Source: Polyrhizophydium stewartii (taxonomy: Eukaryota > Chytridiomycota > Chytridiomycetes > Rhizophydiales). Taken from it: DNA of 12,531 nt. The translations under genes and the position numbers were made by a program. The notes under the pieces are model-generated. The model was not told where the DNA came from, made no database searches, and was given only the letters and a program-made list of their open reading frames with translations. Of the stretch, positions 1-10,000 are shown in pieces; the stretch's first letter is position 1; every line of letters starts with the position of its first letter. Where the stretch lies: contig JADGIZ010000510.1 of the NCBI GenBank assembly GCA_027604665.1, forward strand, positions 1 to 12,531, in the 5' to 3' direction.

Positions 1-18
1 GCTGCGGCACATGCGCTC

Positions 19-1090
19 TCACACGAGCTTGCACTTGTTCATCCGCCGCCTGGGCTTGAGCGCCAGCTTGGCCGCGACGGTGAAGATCTCATGGATGCCC
101 TCGCCGGTCTTTGCAGAGCATTCCATATACTTGGCCGCTCCGATTTGATTCGCAATCCTCAGCCCCTGATGGCTAGGGGTGTTAGTGTTGCATTTCCGCG
201 ACGCGTCATATCACGGCGGGATATTTCACCTCCTCGTATGAAACAGGCGTGATCCCCTGAATCCTCATATTCTCAAGGGCAGCCGGATTTTCACGAAGAT
301 CCTTCTTGGTCGCAACTAGCAGACGGGGGACGTTTGGCAGAAAATGTTTGGTCTCTGGATCCCACTGGGTTCTGAAGGTCAGCAGTGGCGTTTCACATAT
401 GTTTTCTCGCTTTTGTGTTGCCCAACCTTGTCAATCACGGTGTCCAGCTCATGGGTGTCGACGCTGAAGCAGATGATGGCAACATCTGTGTCGGGGTAGC
501 TGAGCGGACGCAGTCTATCGTATTCCTCTTGTCCTGCCGTGTCCCAGAGCGACATTTCGACAATCTTGTTGCCGCCGACTGCGATTCTCGCGATTTGGCT
601 GTCGAAGAGGGTCGGGACGTACTCCTGCGGCAACGACCAGTGTTAGTATCGTCGCTGCTGGCGGCGCGACTTCAAGGGCCTTCAGATAGCCGCATCTGGC
701 AAAGCATGCGGGGGGGGGGCGGTCGGCACAGGCGGATATTGCGCATCACAGCATTCCGCATGGATTACGGCTGAGGATGCGCTTGCGTCCGCGTGTTTGT
801 AGCGACAACACGCGTCCACCAAGGTGCTCCCTCGCGACTGCAGATGCCGCACAGCAGGTGCTACGCGAGGCCATCGGTCGGATCGAGTCCGTCGAATACA
901 CCAAGGGCAGTGGAACGAGCACAACGGCCATAAAATGGCCTCGCCGCACTCCTCAATCAAATGGCCTCGCTCTGACCTCGGGAAACGGCTGGCCAGCCAA
1001 CACCATGAGCATGGACGTCTTTCCGCTGTTGCCCTCGCCGACCATGACGAGTTTGCGGCGCAGCTGGTTGGGATCGTCGTAGACGCGCAT
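19..1090 (-). CDS. Rho-family small GTPase, four exons, complete
   Basis: Predicted membrane-anchored GTP/GDP switch of the Rho/Rac/Cdc42 family, which controls actin, polarity and wall synthesis in fungi. Exons on the minus strand, in order: 1090-977, 624-427, 364-230, 165-19, giving 197 residues. Splicing is supported by continuous family alignment across every junction, all phase 0, and by a TACTAAC branch point before exon 2 and CACTAAC before exon 4. Visible motifs: P-loop GEGNSGKT (residues 18-25), switch [10 protein letters not shown] with Thr43, switch [17 protein letters not shown] with Gln70, G4 TKKD (123-126), G5 CSAKT (165-169), a Rho-type insert after TKKDLR, a basic tail (KPRRRMNK) and a C-terminal CAAX box CKLV for prenylation. 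Normal length for the family. Odd: switch I has Gln where RhoA/Cdc42 have Tyr, and the P-loop has Asn-Ser where RhoA has Ala-Cys. Rho1-like rather than Rac by the [21 protein letters not shown] block, but the subfamily is not certain. The start chosen is the ATG just before NQLRRKLV; a 5' extension cannot be excluded. Confidence 0.92.
166..229 (-). other. Intron 3 of the Rho GTPase gene (64 nt)
   Basis: Donor GAG|GTGAAA and acceptor CATCAG|GGG join SYEE to GLRIANQIG in frame. A CACTAAC branch point lies just upstream of the acceptor. A CCTAG four bases earlier in the transcript would break the frame and is rejected. Confidence 0.85.
365..426 (-). other. Intron 2 of the Rho GTPase gene (62 nt)
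   Basis: Donor GACAAG|GTTGGG and acceptor AACCCAG|TGG are both phase 0 and join VIDK to WDPETKHF, as in other Rho proteins. A nearer CTTCAG acceptor upstream would shift the frame, so the second AG is chosen. Confidence 0.85.
625..976 (-). other. Intron 1 of the Rho GTPase gene, unusually long (352 nt)
   Basis: Donor is GAG|GTCAGA; acceptor is a TACTAAC branch point followed by GCCGCAG|GAG. The other two introns of the gene are 64 and 62 nt, so this one is over five times longer. On the plus strand it contains a run of ten G (710-719) and a 12-bp direct repeat AAATGGCCTCGC at 933-944 and 959-970. No exon-like segment with Rho similarity is visible inside it; protein alignment joins PFPE directly to EYVPT. 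Confidence 0.8.
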
Positions 1091-1270
1091 CTCTTGTGCA
1101 AAGTGTCTGTGCGGCCGAGACGGTGCGTGTGAGGATGGGCATCAGCTGGTCAGTGTGTTGCGGCGCCAGATGCTGGCTGCTGGCCGCCTGTACCCGACCT
1201 GAGTGTCGTGTCGGAAAGCCGAGATTTGGCCGCTTCAACCCACGACAACAAAGAGCGCAAACACAGGCCC
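1091..1270. promoter_or_regulatory. Divergent intergenic region between the Rho GTPase and IFT139
   Basis: The two start codons face away from each other and are 180 bp apart, so both 5' UTRs and both core promoters must fit here or overlap the neighbouring first exons. No clear TATA box is visible and no convincing RFX X-box, the usual ciliary-gene element, was found. A shared bidirectional promoter is inference from geometry only. Confidence 0.5.
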
Positions 1271-4200
1271 ATGACCAGTCTCGAGGAGGACCAGGCCGTG
1301 GTCAGCGCGCGCCGCACGCTCTGCCGGGGTCGTGTGCCCGCTCGCGGCTGACGCGACAGCTCCCAGATCAACTACTATCTCCGGCGCGAGCTGTTCCAGC
1401 ACGCGCAGGCGTACTGCGACGCCAAGCTCAAGAAGAAGCTGTCCGAGCCAACGCTCATATTCTGGCGCGCGTTCACCCTCATCAAGCAGGGTGGGCCGCG
1501 AGCGCACATCCGGCGCGCCTGCTCCTGCTGCTGACGGGGCTGCGCTTCGCAGAGCGCGCTACCGAGGCCATACGCGAGCTCGAGCAGCTGCAGGACAAGC
1601 GCGACCTGGTCCTGGCGTTCCCGCTCGCCGCCATGTACGCCCACGAAAATTGCAAGCTTGTTGGTGAGGCGCCCAGGCCTGGAGCGTGGGCGAGTGCATC
1701 CGGCTGACGGGCGACTCCGCTCCCCGCTCGCCGCATCCTGAAAGACCGCGAAGCTGTCGATGAGCTGCAAGCCAAGCTCACGATTGCGGCATCGAACCCA
1801 AACGTCACCGAGAGAGCGCTGGTGCTCGCAGGCCTTCTTCAGATGCACGCGGGCCACACAGACTCGGCGCGCGAGTACTTCCGGAGCGCGCTCAAAACCA
1901 ACGGGACTTCGGCCAGCGCCAACGTCTGCCTTGGCTGGCTGGACCTGACCAGCGGCCAAGACAGCACAGCCAACAAGAGCAACATGTGGTTTGACAAGGC
2001 GCTGGACAAGAATCCTCGCGACGTCGAGGCAAGCATCGGTCTTTGCAAAGGCTGTGTCGCGCTCGCGCTGACTTGCTCGGGTGTGGATCCAGGCAATGCT
2101 CGGTCGGCTCACGTTTCTGAAGAAGCAGCGCAGGCAACTCTCGGCGGCAGTCGATGTGGCGACGCAGATGATTGTTTTTTACCAGTCCTTCCTTCCGGCG
2201 TACATCGAGCGCATGTACATGTATCTCGAGATGGCGCTTTGGGACCAAGTCGTCGAGGCTGCCCAGCAAATCACGGCCATCTCGCCTGACAACGTGGATG
2301 CCCTCACTCTCATTTGCTTGAACGAGCTCTGCCGCGAGGGCGGCGCCAAAATGGCGGCTGCATACATATCCAACATCTTTGACGCCATCTCTCGAACGGA
2401 GCCGCGCAACCACGTGCTGCTCTACACCACTGCACGGCCCTTTGTGAGGCTGGCAAACAAGAATCCGCAGTGGGTCCAGTTTTTGGGTTAACTCTCTCAC
2501 GATGCCTGCGGGGATACTGAAGCTCACGATGTGTCTCCGATAATTGGCGGACCAGAGTTTTAGACCAGTGCCAGCGACTTGTGGAGCGCGCCATCTCGCT
2601 CAAGTCGTCTACCAGCGATTACCATGTTGAGCTCGGATACATCCTATTTCTGCAAGGCACGCGCGCCGGGAGCCGTGCGCATCGCATTTATCCGCCAACT
2701 AACACGGCGCGCCGACTTAACCTAGGCCAAGGCAGCCGGGCCCGCGAGTGCTACAAGGCTGCCGCCACCCTGGATGCGCACAACGTATCGGCTCTCGAAG
2801 GTAGGTCAGCTCGCAGAGCAGGCTTCTATCACTCTCATCATACTCACCAACGCCTCGCCGACGCAATTTATCAACCAGGCATCATTCGCTGCCAGATCTT
2901 CTCCAACGAATTCGACGAGGCGCAGGAGCAGCTCGACATTTTCAACGAACTTCAAAAGTCAATGGGCCACCGAGCAGAGATTGCTTATCTCAACGCAATT
3001 CTGTCGTGGAAAAAACACCGCGACTCGATGCGTCGGCTGCAGTTTCTCAAGGAAGCTGTCGAGCTGCAGCTGCAGGTGGTGAATTCAAGGCCACTCAGCC
3101 CAGAATACTACGTGAGCGTGAATCCAACGTTCCTGATCGAGATTGTCAAGGACTACATGGAACACTGCATCTCGGATGGCGCAAGTGACAGTGTGTTTCG
3201 CATTGAGCTGCCCATCCCAAACAGACGCGAGCTGACTGGCCCGTCTCCTGGCCCGAGCAAGATGTCGTCTTGCAGCCTGTTCTGCGCATCGCCCAGGATC
3301 TGCTCGAGGTCATCTGCCGCATCGTCCCAGCGTCCACCGAGTCGCTCTACTTCTTGGCAAAGGCCAAGCTCCTTCTTGGAGACAAGATGGCGGCCGAGAT
3401 TGCGCTTTCAAGCTGCCTCAAGCTCAATGAGGCAAACTCAAAGGTTTCTTCGCAAACCACCCTTTCGTCTTAAGCGGAGCGGGGCTGACAGCACGAATGA
3501 TCCGCTCACATGGTCGCGGTAGGCTCACCTGCTCATGGCTGAGATTCACATGTCGAGCGAGCTCTTCAAGCCGGCGATCGCCTCGCTCGAGATGGCGCTC
3601 AGCTATGATTTCGAGATCCGTCACAGGCCTCTGTTCCACCTGCTCAAAGCACGGGCGCTGAAGCTCCAGGGATCGTTCGATGAAGCGCTCTCGGTCCTCA
3701 AAACTGCCATGACGCTTCCGGCTGTCAAGGACCTGGTCAAAGGTTTGGACTGCCGCGACAGGCGCTCTGAGAAGCCAGCGCCAGCACAAAAGTGATGTTA
3801 AGCCGCGCTTGTGGGCAGATATGGGAAAGGCGGCAGCCAGAAGCGCTCAGTCGGCGCCAGAGTCCGACAAGATTCCCACTCTGACGCAGCTGGCATCTCT
3901 TTACCTCGAGATGGTGGATGTTTACACGAAGCAAAAAGCCGTGGTGCGTCTGCAATATCTTGGACTCAGAGGTACTGCCAGGAGCTGACTCGGATACAAC
4001 GTTTTGCACGCTAGCACGATTCGGCTCGAGCGATGCAGGAAGCACTTCGAGTCTTCTCAGGGACAAGCGAGGAGCCAAGGATCGTGATCGCCGAAGCAGA
4101 GATGTGTCTCGCCAAGGGCGATGTCGAGAACGCACTGAATATGCTGGGCACCATCCGCCCGGAGCAACCGTAAGCCGCAACCGCCTTCCTGCCCAAACCA

Positions 4201-6904
4201 GGAGGCTAGGTCCAATCTGATTCGATACCTTGAACGCATCTGTGCGCACGCGGCGCCACATTGCCGCTCGATGCAGCTACTTTCTCGATGCCAAGTCGAG
4301 GATGGCTGATATATTCCTAAAGTACAAAAACGACCGAAAGAGCTACGCACGCTGCTACAGCGAAATGGTCGAGCGACACCCGACCGTCGAAAGCTGTCTG
4401 CTACTTGGTGACGCATACATGAACATCCAAGAGGTGCCAAATGCAAGAGCGAAACTTTCCCACTCATTTTGCTGACGATCAAGCAACGTCGCACCGCCAA
4501 ACAGCCTGAGCAGGCCATCACTGTCTACCAGTCTGCTCTGACATCGAATCCAGAACACAGCGTCCTGGCAAGCAAGATCGGCAAAGCCCTCGTCAAGACG
4601 CACGATTATGGCCGAGTAGGTTGCGCCGTTTGCAGCTGCTTCACACAACACTTGGATTAATCCGAGCGTGCCTTGATTTTCGAGGCGATCGCATATTACG
4701 AGACTGCACTGGAAACCGGATCGGGCATCGCGCTTTCGCTGCAGTACGATCTCGCCGAGCTTCTTTACAAGCTCAAACGATACGACGAGGCAGAGAGGGT
4801 TGCCTCGTCAGCTTTGGAGCATCCCGCAGGCAAGCCCGCACATAACTGCAGATGAAGTCGGCATAGCGGTGCTGATTGTCCGTTTTTGACAGTCGAAGAG
4901 CCGAGCGTGCTGGCCATGGACATCAAATTCAACACGCTCATCGCACAGATTTTCAAGGCAGCCTTCAAGCCAGACAAGGCATTCAACGCCTACATGAGCG
5001 CACGCGAAGGCCAGTTAAAGTGAGCTTGATCTAGCTGAGCAGAGCCCAACCATGTTCACAAAACCTGACAGAGGCGCTGCCTTGCGTTTGCGACACGCAG
5101 GTCACTGCAGTCCGACAATTCAAGCGACCAAAACGCCGCCAAGCAGGCAATCGCCGATCTTTGCTTCGAGCTGTCCGAGATATCCCACCGTAATCTCAAG
5201 GACACTGACCGCGCCGTTGCGTTCTGCAACGAAGCTATTCAGTACTGCCCGACGCACAAAAAGGTGCGAAACCGCGGGCAGTCTTTCTGTATGTGCTTTA
5301 GATCACATATTCCCGCCGCTGACATGCTTTTCACGTCGCGCCAAGGCCGCAATTTCGCTCGCCAAGCTTTGTCTGACGAAGAATGACCTTGCCTCGGCGC
5401 AGAACCAGCTGGCGACCATGCTCAAGGGCGATATTGCCTCGGACGAAGCGACGCTGATGATGGCCGACATTATGTTCCGCAAGGGCTCATATCAGCAGGC
5501 GTCCTTCCACTTCCGCCAGCTGCTCGACAAGAACCCCACGCATTTTGAGGCTCTAGCGCAGTACATTGAGCTCGCGCGACGCAGTGCCAACCTGGCTGAA
5601 GTCGAGCCGCTGTTTGCCGCTGCCGAGGCTGCTTCCAAGCGTGCAACAATGATCCCGGGCTTCCACTTTTGCCGAGGCCTGTATCTCAGGTGGGCGCTTT
5701 ATTTTGCGCTGCTTCCCGGTGTACTTTCCTCATGCTTATCGGCATTCTTTCAAATGGAAGGCACATGAACAACATCAACGAGTCGCTCAAGGAGTTTGTC
5801 TTCTGCCGCCGTGATGCGCAATGGGGCGAGCGCGCGCTGCACAACCTCATTGATCTATTCTTGAACCCAGACAATAATATTCTGGGCGGCGAGGCACTTG
5901 ACAGCGCTGCCGAAGGAAACAAGTCGAAACAGCAGGACATCCAAGGCGACGCCGAGCTGCTCGGAATCCTCACGGCCGACAAGCTCATCAAGGTTAGTGC
6001 CTGCGTGAAGGACAGCTGTGCCGTCCGGGGCATCGGCGCACGTTGCGGTTGTTGATAACCGATCGGCGCCGCGCAGGAGCTTCCTCAAAATCCAAAGTCG
6101 CTGCGCACACGCATCTACGAGTGTCATGCCCTCATGGCCACGAAGCAGAAGGCCGAGATTGAGCGGGCAATTTCTGTGATGATGGAGATGCTGAACGCCG
6201 AGCGCGACTACATCCCTGCCATCTATGTGAGAATCACGCGGCTTGGGTGTCGAGGCGGCAGAGAACCCGCGCATTCTGTCGCCTGAGAAGAGGAGATTAG
6301 CTGACAGCTGTCGAGCAGGGAACGTCGGTCGGATTTATGCTGCTCAAGCAGCCGCCCCGTGCTCGCAATCAACTGAAGCGCGTTGCCAAGTTCGAATGGA
6401 CAAGCGAGTTTGGCGACGATCTGGAAAAATGCTGGCTGCTTCTCGCAGACATTTATATCCAGGTGAGCTGCTGCGCAGGCGACACAAACTCTCTTTGCCG
6501 CGCCTCTGGCTGCTGCGCTGGTGATGCATGGCGGCTAACGCGACCTGGGGTGTGATACACCGTGGCCGAATTCACAGGGAGGCAAGTATGATCTCGCCAC
6601 CGAGCTGCTCAAGAAGGTGATTGCAAACAACAAGTCGTCTGGCAAGGCCTTTGAGTACCTTGGCTTCATCATGGAAAAGGAGTCGGCATACAAGGATGCG
6701 GCCGACAACTACTTCCAGGCGTGGACGCTGGAGCACGAGTCCAGTCCGGCAATCGGGTTCAAGCTTGCGTTCAACTATCTCAAGGCCAAGCGATATGTCG
6801 ATGCCATCGATGTGTGCCACAAGGTTCTGAAGCAGTCACCCGACTACCCCAAAATCGAAAAGGACATTCTCGAGAAGGCACGTTCGCACCTCAGGTACCC
6901 TTGA
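1271..6904 (+). CDS. IFT139: Intraflagellar transport protein IFT139 (TTC21B/THM1), 22 exons
   Basis: TPR-repeat subunit of the IFT-A complex, which with dynein-2 carries cargo back from the flagellar tip and helps membrane-protein entry. Exons: 1271-1300, 1367-1490, 1553-1663, 1745-2055, 2123-2486, 2558-2656, 2726-2800, 2879-3184, 3262-3443, 3523-3742, 3819-3943, 4015-4169, 4277-4433, 4505-4615, 4685-4829, 4893-5019, 5101-5263, 5346-5689, 5761-5992, 6077-6226, 6319-6462, 6578-6904. They sum to 4002 nt, 1333 residues, close to human TTC21B (about 1316). Blocks recognised along the whole length include INYYL near the N-terminus, [55 protein letters not shown], and [19 protein letters not shown] near the end. 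No frameshift remains once introns are removed, so it looks functional. Weak points: the donor of exon 1 may be 3 nt earlier, the acceptor of exon 5 could be at 2093, and introns 6 and 15 use GC donors. A flagellated life stage is implied. Confidence 0.96.
2657..2725 (+). other. Probable GC-AG intron (IFT139 intron 6, 69 nt)
   Basis: Donor CAAG|GCACGC and acceptor CCTAG|GCC are both phase 1 and join LQG to [12 protein letters not shown] with no gap against the human protein; CTAAC and TTAAC branch-like motifs lie upstream of the acceptor. The nearest GT donor, near 2674, would leave only about 52 nt of intron and insert six residues. GC donors are a known minor class spliced by the major spliceosome. 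Confidence 0.65.
4830..4892 (+). other. GC-AG intron (IFT139 intron 15, 63 nt)
   Basis: Donor GCAG|GCAAGC is the classical strong GC-donor consensus, and the acceptor is TTTTTGACAG|TC. Both are phase 1 and join EHPA to VEEPSVLAM. Without splicing, the exon 15 frame reaches a stop at 4853-4855 inside the intron. Confidence 0.75.
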
Positions 6905-7076
6905 CCGCTGGCGGCGCGCAGCTTCTGCCTGTCGCCTGGAGCCGACAATGAACTGCTGACGCGGCGGGCGGCTTGCCCCGCAGCGTCCGCGAGCCCCCTC
7001 GGGAGCGTCTTCCTGCGGACATGTTTTGCGTGTCTGGGAAGCCCCGCCCGCTGCTGCTTCCACTCTCGAGGGCGCC
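6905..7076. promoter_or_regulatory. Short intergenic region between IFT139 and SET1
   Basis: 172 bp separate the IFT139 stop from the chosen SET1 start. It must hold the IFT139 3' end and the SET1 promoter or 5' UTR. It is strongly GC-rich with no AATAAA signal and no clear TATA box. Another ATG at 7021 opens a 37-codon frame that closes at a TGA at 7132-7134; it overlaps the SET1 start in another frame and could act as an upstream ORF, but nothing more supports it. Confidence 0.4.
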
Positions 7077-10000
7077 ATGTCGTTTGGTGGGCGACACTGC
7101 TCGCAGGCGCAGGCGCCGGCGCCAGCGCTGACTCCCCCGCCTCTGCGACCGACACGCCTGGCGGGAAACTTGCCCCCGCCGCACCGCGGTCGCGGCCGAC
7201 GCCCGGGCGCTCGCCGCCAGACCCGCCGGACAGGACACGCCGCGGATGGCGGCTCGAGTTCGACCCCGCGTTGGATCCGGCCGGCGCAGCGTCAAGGGGC
7301 CCACGGCCCATCGTCGCCTACGGGCCTGCGCCAGCATCCGCCGACGTAAGCGCTGCTGCCTCGGCGACGCATGGCACCACCGCGGGCTTTAGTGTCCGAG
7401 GAGCCTCGGGCGGCGTCTTCGCGGCGACGGTCGGACTGCTCGCTGACGCTTGCCAACATCAGCAGGCGCAGCAGGCGCCGTCGGGGCGAGACCCTCGAGG
7501 CAGCGCCCAAGACTACGCTCGTGGCGGCGTGGGCAAGCGGGTGCTGCCGCCGAGCGGCCTGCGTCGCATCCTCTTTGAGGTGAGCTGTCCGGCGCCTCCC
7601 CATGACTGCGAATGCCGCTGCTGACGGCGACCTGCCTTGCTTGGTTTGCGGCCGCAGTTCGACAGACAGTCGGTCGGCCTTCCGTATCCGCCCACGGTCG
7701 TTGTTTGGGGTCTCGATTCTGGTACAGACGAAGCTCAGTTGCGGGCGCTCTTTGGCCGTTTCGGCCATGTCGTCTCGGCGCGGGTCGCCCGCTCGGCAGC
7801 GTCGGTCACATTCGGCGGCGACGACGCCGAGTCGTCGGGCAACGCAGCCAGGCTGGCCGTCGTCGAGCTGAGCGGCACGCGAGCGAGGCCGGGCAGCGGT
7901 CTGCTACGAGTGGAGCTCGATCCGGACGGTGCGCAGCTTCGTGTTGCTCTGCCACTTGCCTGCCGCCGCTGACCCGACGACCAACCCATCCACAGCATCG
8001 CACTTTCGGGCCTTGGCTGCCGCACCGCCCGGGCACCCCCCGATACTGCCCGGAGCGGCACCTGCCCAGCTCACATCCCCTTCGTCGGCCTCGTCTATCC
8101 AGCCTGCGGTGGTCGGCGCTGCCGAAGCTACGGCCACCGTCCCAGCGCCAGGCGCGAGACGGCCTTCGCGGACCGGATCTTCGTCGTCGATCGTTCACTT
8201 TGCGCAGGCCGGCCAGCAGTCGGACACGCCGGCCGACGGCGTTTGCGGCCCACTGCTGCTGCATCGCACGACGAGCTCGTCGTCCTCGCTCCAGGGATAC
8301 CCTGAGGTGTCGGACGGATATCCTGCACATGCCGGCCCCCCACGGCGCGCTGCTTCGATCGTGCACTTGGACGACCGACGCCATCTCGTCGATCGAGCAC
8401 TGCCCGCTGACAGCACCGCCCTCGCTTCGCAGCAGGGCCAGGGGCTGGCCGGGTTCCGGCACCCAGGGCGCGAGCGCGACCGCGACGGCGACCGCGACGG
8501 CGAACGCGAGCGGCTCCCATCCGACCAAGCCATGGCCGACAGCCGCCTCTCGCGGCTGGGCCAGGCAGCGATGCACGACCCGCTTGGTCGCGGGCGATCG
8601 CGGAGCAGATCTCGTAGCCGCAGCGCGTCGCCCGGCTCCGGGCGCAGCCTAAGCCGTGGCCGCATCGCGGGGTGGCCGCGCGGCCGCAGCCCTGGGCCGC
8701 TCCGGAGTAGATCCCGCAGCCCGATCCTCGGCCGCAGCAGGTCACGCAGCCCCGGCCGGCTACGAGCGTATCCGCCGCGCGCCATGAGCCGCAGCCCCAG
8801 CCCAGGGCTGCCCAGCCGTGGTGCCGGACGGAACAGCAGCCGTGGCCGCGACCTGCCACCTCGCGATCTGCCGCGCCACATGCGCGGCCGGCCGCTTCAC
8901 CGAAGCAGATCTCGCAGCCGCAGCAAGTCGCCGCGCAGCCGCAGCAGGTCACCTCCGCGCAGCCGCAGTCGTAGCCGCAGCCGCAGCCGCAGCCGACCAA
9001 GGATGCACCATCCGCATCGCGGGCGGAGCGGGTCGCGCAGTCCGCGACCACCGGTGCCCGCCGACAGAATCCCGTTCCGACGCCCCCGCAGCCGGAGCGC
9101 CTCGCGAAGCCCGCCGCCGGGCAAGCGCCGTGCGCGCATCATAGGCCCGGAGCGAGCCCGCCCAATCGGTCGGCCTGATCCCCGCTTTGCCCCGAGCGAC
9201 TACCCGCTCGCCAGAGACCTGCATCCCTTTGATCGCTCCGACCCGCTCCAGGCAAGGGCCTCTTTCCGTGGCCACGGGATGCTTGGATCAGGCTCTCGCA
9301 CCTCGCCGGAAGATATTGGTCTTGCACTCGCAGCACCGCCGCACCGTCACATGCTCGCCCATCAGCGCTCGCTACCGGAGCTACCCTTTGACTCGCTCCG
9401 CGCATTCGACGATCGCCGCTTGCCGATTGAGCCCAGAGAACTTGGCAGACAGCACTCTGAAGCAAACGAAAGCTATATCATTGGCGGGGCCGTGCAGCTG
9501 ATTACAGGCCCACTCATTGCCGCGGTTGAAAAGGACTTCCGCGTGCGGGTGCTGGCCACGATGTTCTCGGACTTTCTCGCTGCGTTTCAAGAGCAGCAGG
9601 CGAAACAGCCAAAGCTCAAGCCAAACGCCTACCCGACTGTTGAAGCGCACGCCAACACTGGTCGCATCAAGTCCGACTCGCTGCTTACTCAGACCGAGCC
9701 GCTTTCTGGCGTGGCAGGTGCATCCAGAGAAGCGCCAGAGTTGCCGCACTCCCTCAAACAAGATCTCGGCATCTCACAGATCAATTCGAATTCGGCGCCG
9801 ACCGTAGTCGACGAGGAACGCACCTCTTTGGACACAGACAAGCCGGCTAGAGATGGCAATGTCAAAGAAACCGATCAAGTTCTGGAGGTCGACTTTGATC
9901 GGACGGCGGCCAGGAGAAAAGACAAGCATGATGCGGAATACGGTAGCGACCCAAGCGACGATGACTCCGATCGGGTCAATCGCAGCAGCTTCTCGCGATC

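Noticed and set aside
1155..1180. Possible RFX X-box (GTTGC near GCC) upstream of IFT139
   Set aside because: Only a half-site-like match; the second half and spacing do not fit the X-box consensus.
1375..2112. Minus-strand ORF of 245 codons
   Set aside because: It lies opposite IFT139 exons 2-4 and their introns, with no recognisable domain, whereas the plus strand aligns well to IFT139.
2093..2122. Alternative acceptor CCAG|GCA for IFT139 exon 5
   Set aside because: It would add ten residues relative to the human protein and leave an intron of about 40 nt, shorter than all others; the acceptor at 2121-2122 gives a gap-free alignment and a 67-nt intron, though it cannot be excluded.
379..3800. 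Frameshifts suggesting a Rho or IFT139 pseudogene
   Set aside because: Every change of frame falls at a good splice donor/acceptor pair of matching phase, and removal restores full-length proteins.
8128..9051. Minus-strand Cys/Gly-rich ORF
   Set aside because: It is the mirror of the RS-coding hexamer repeats; the repeated Cys-Gly pattern follows from the DNA repeat, not from a zinc-binding protein.
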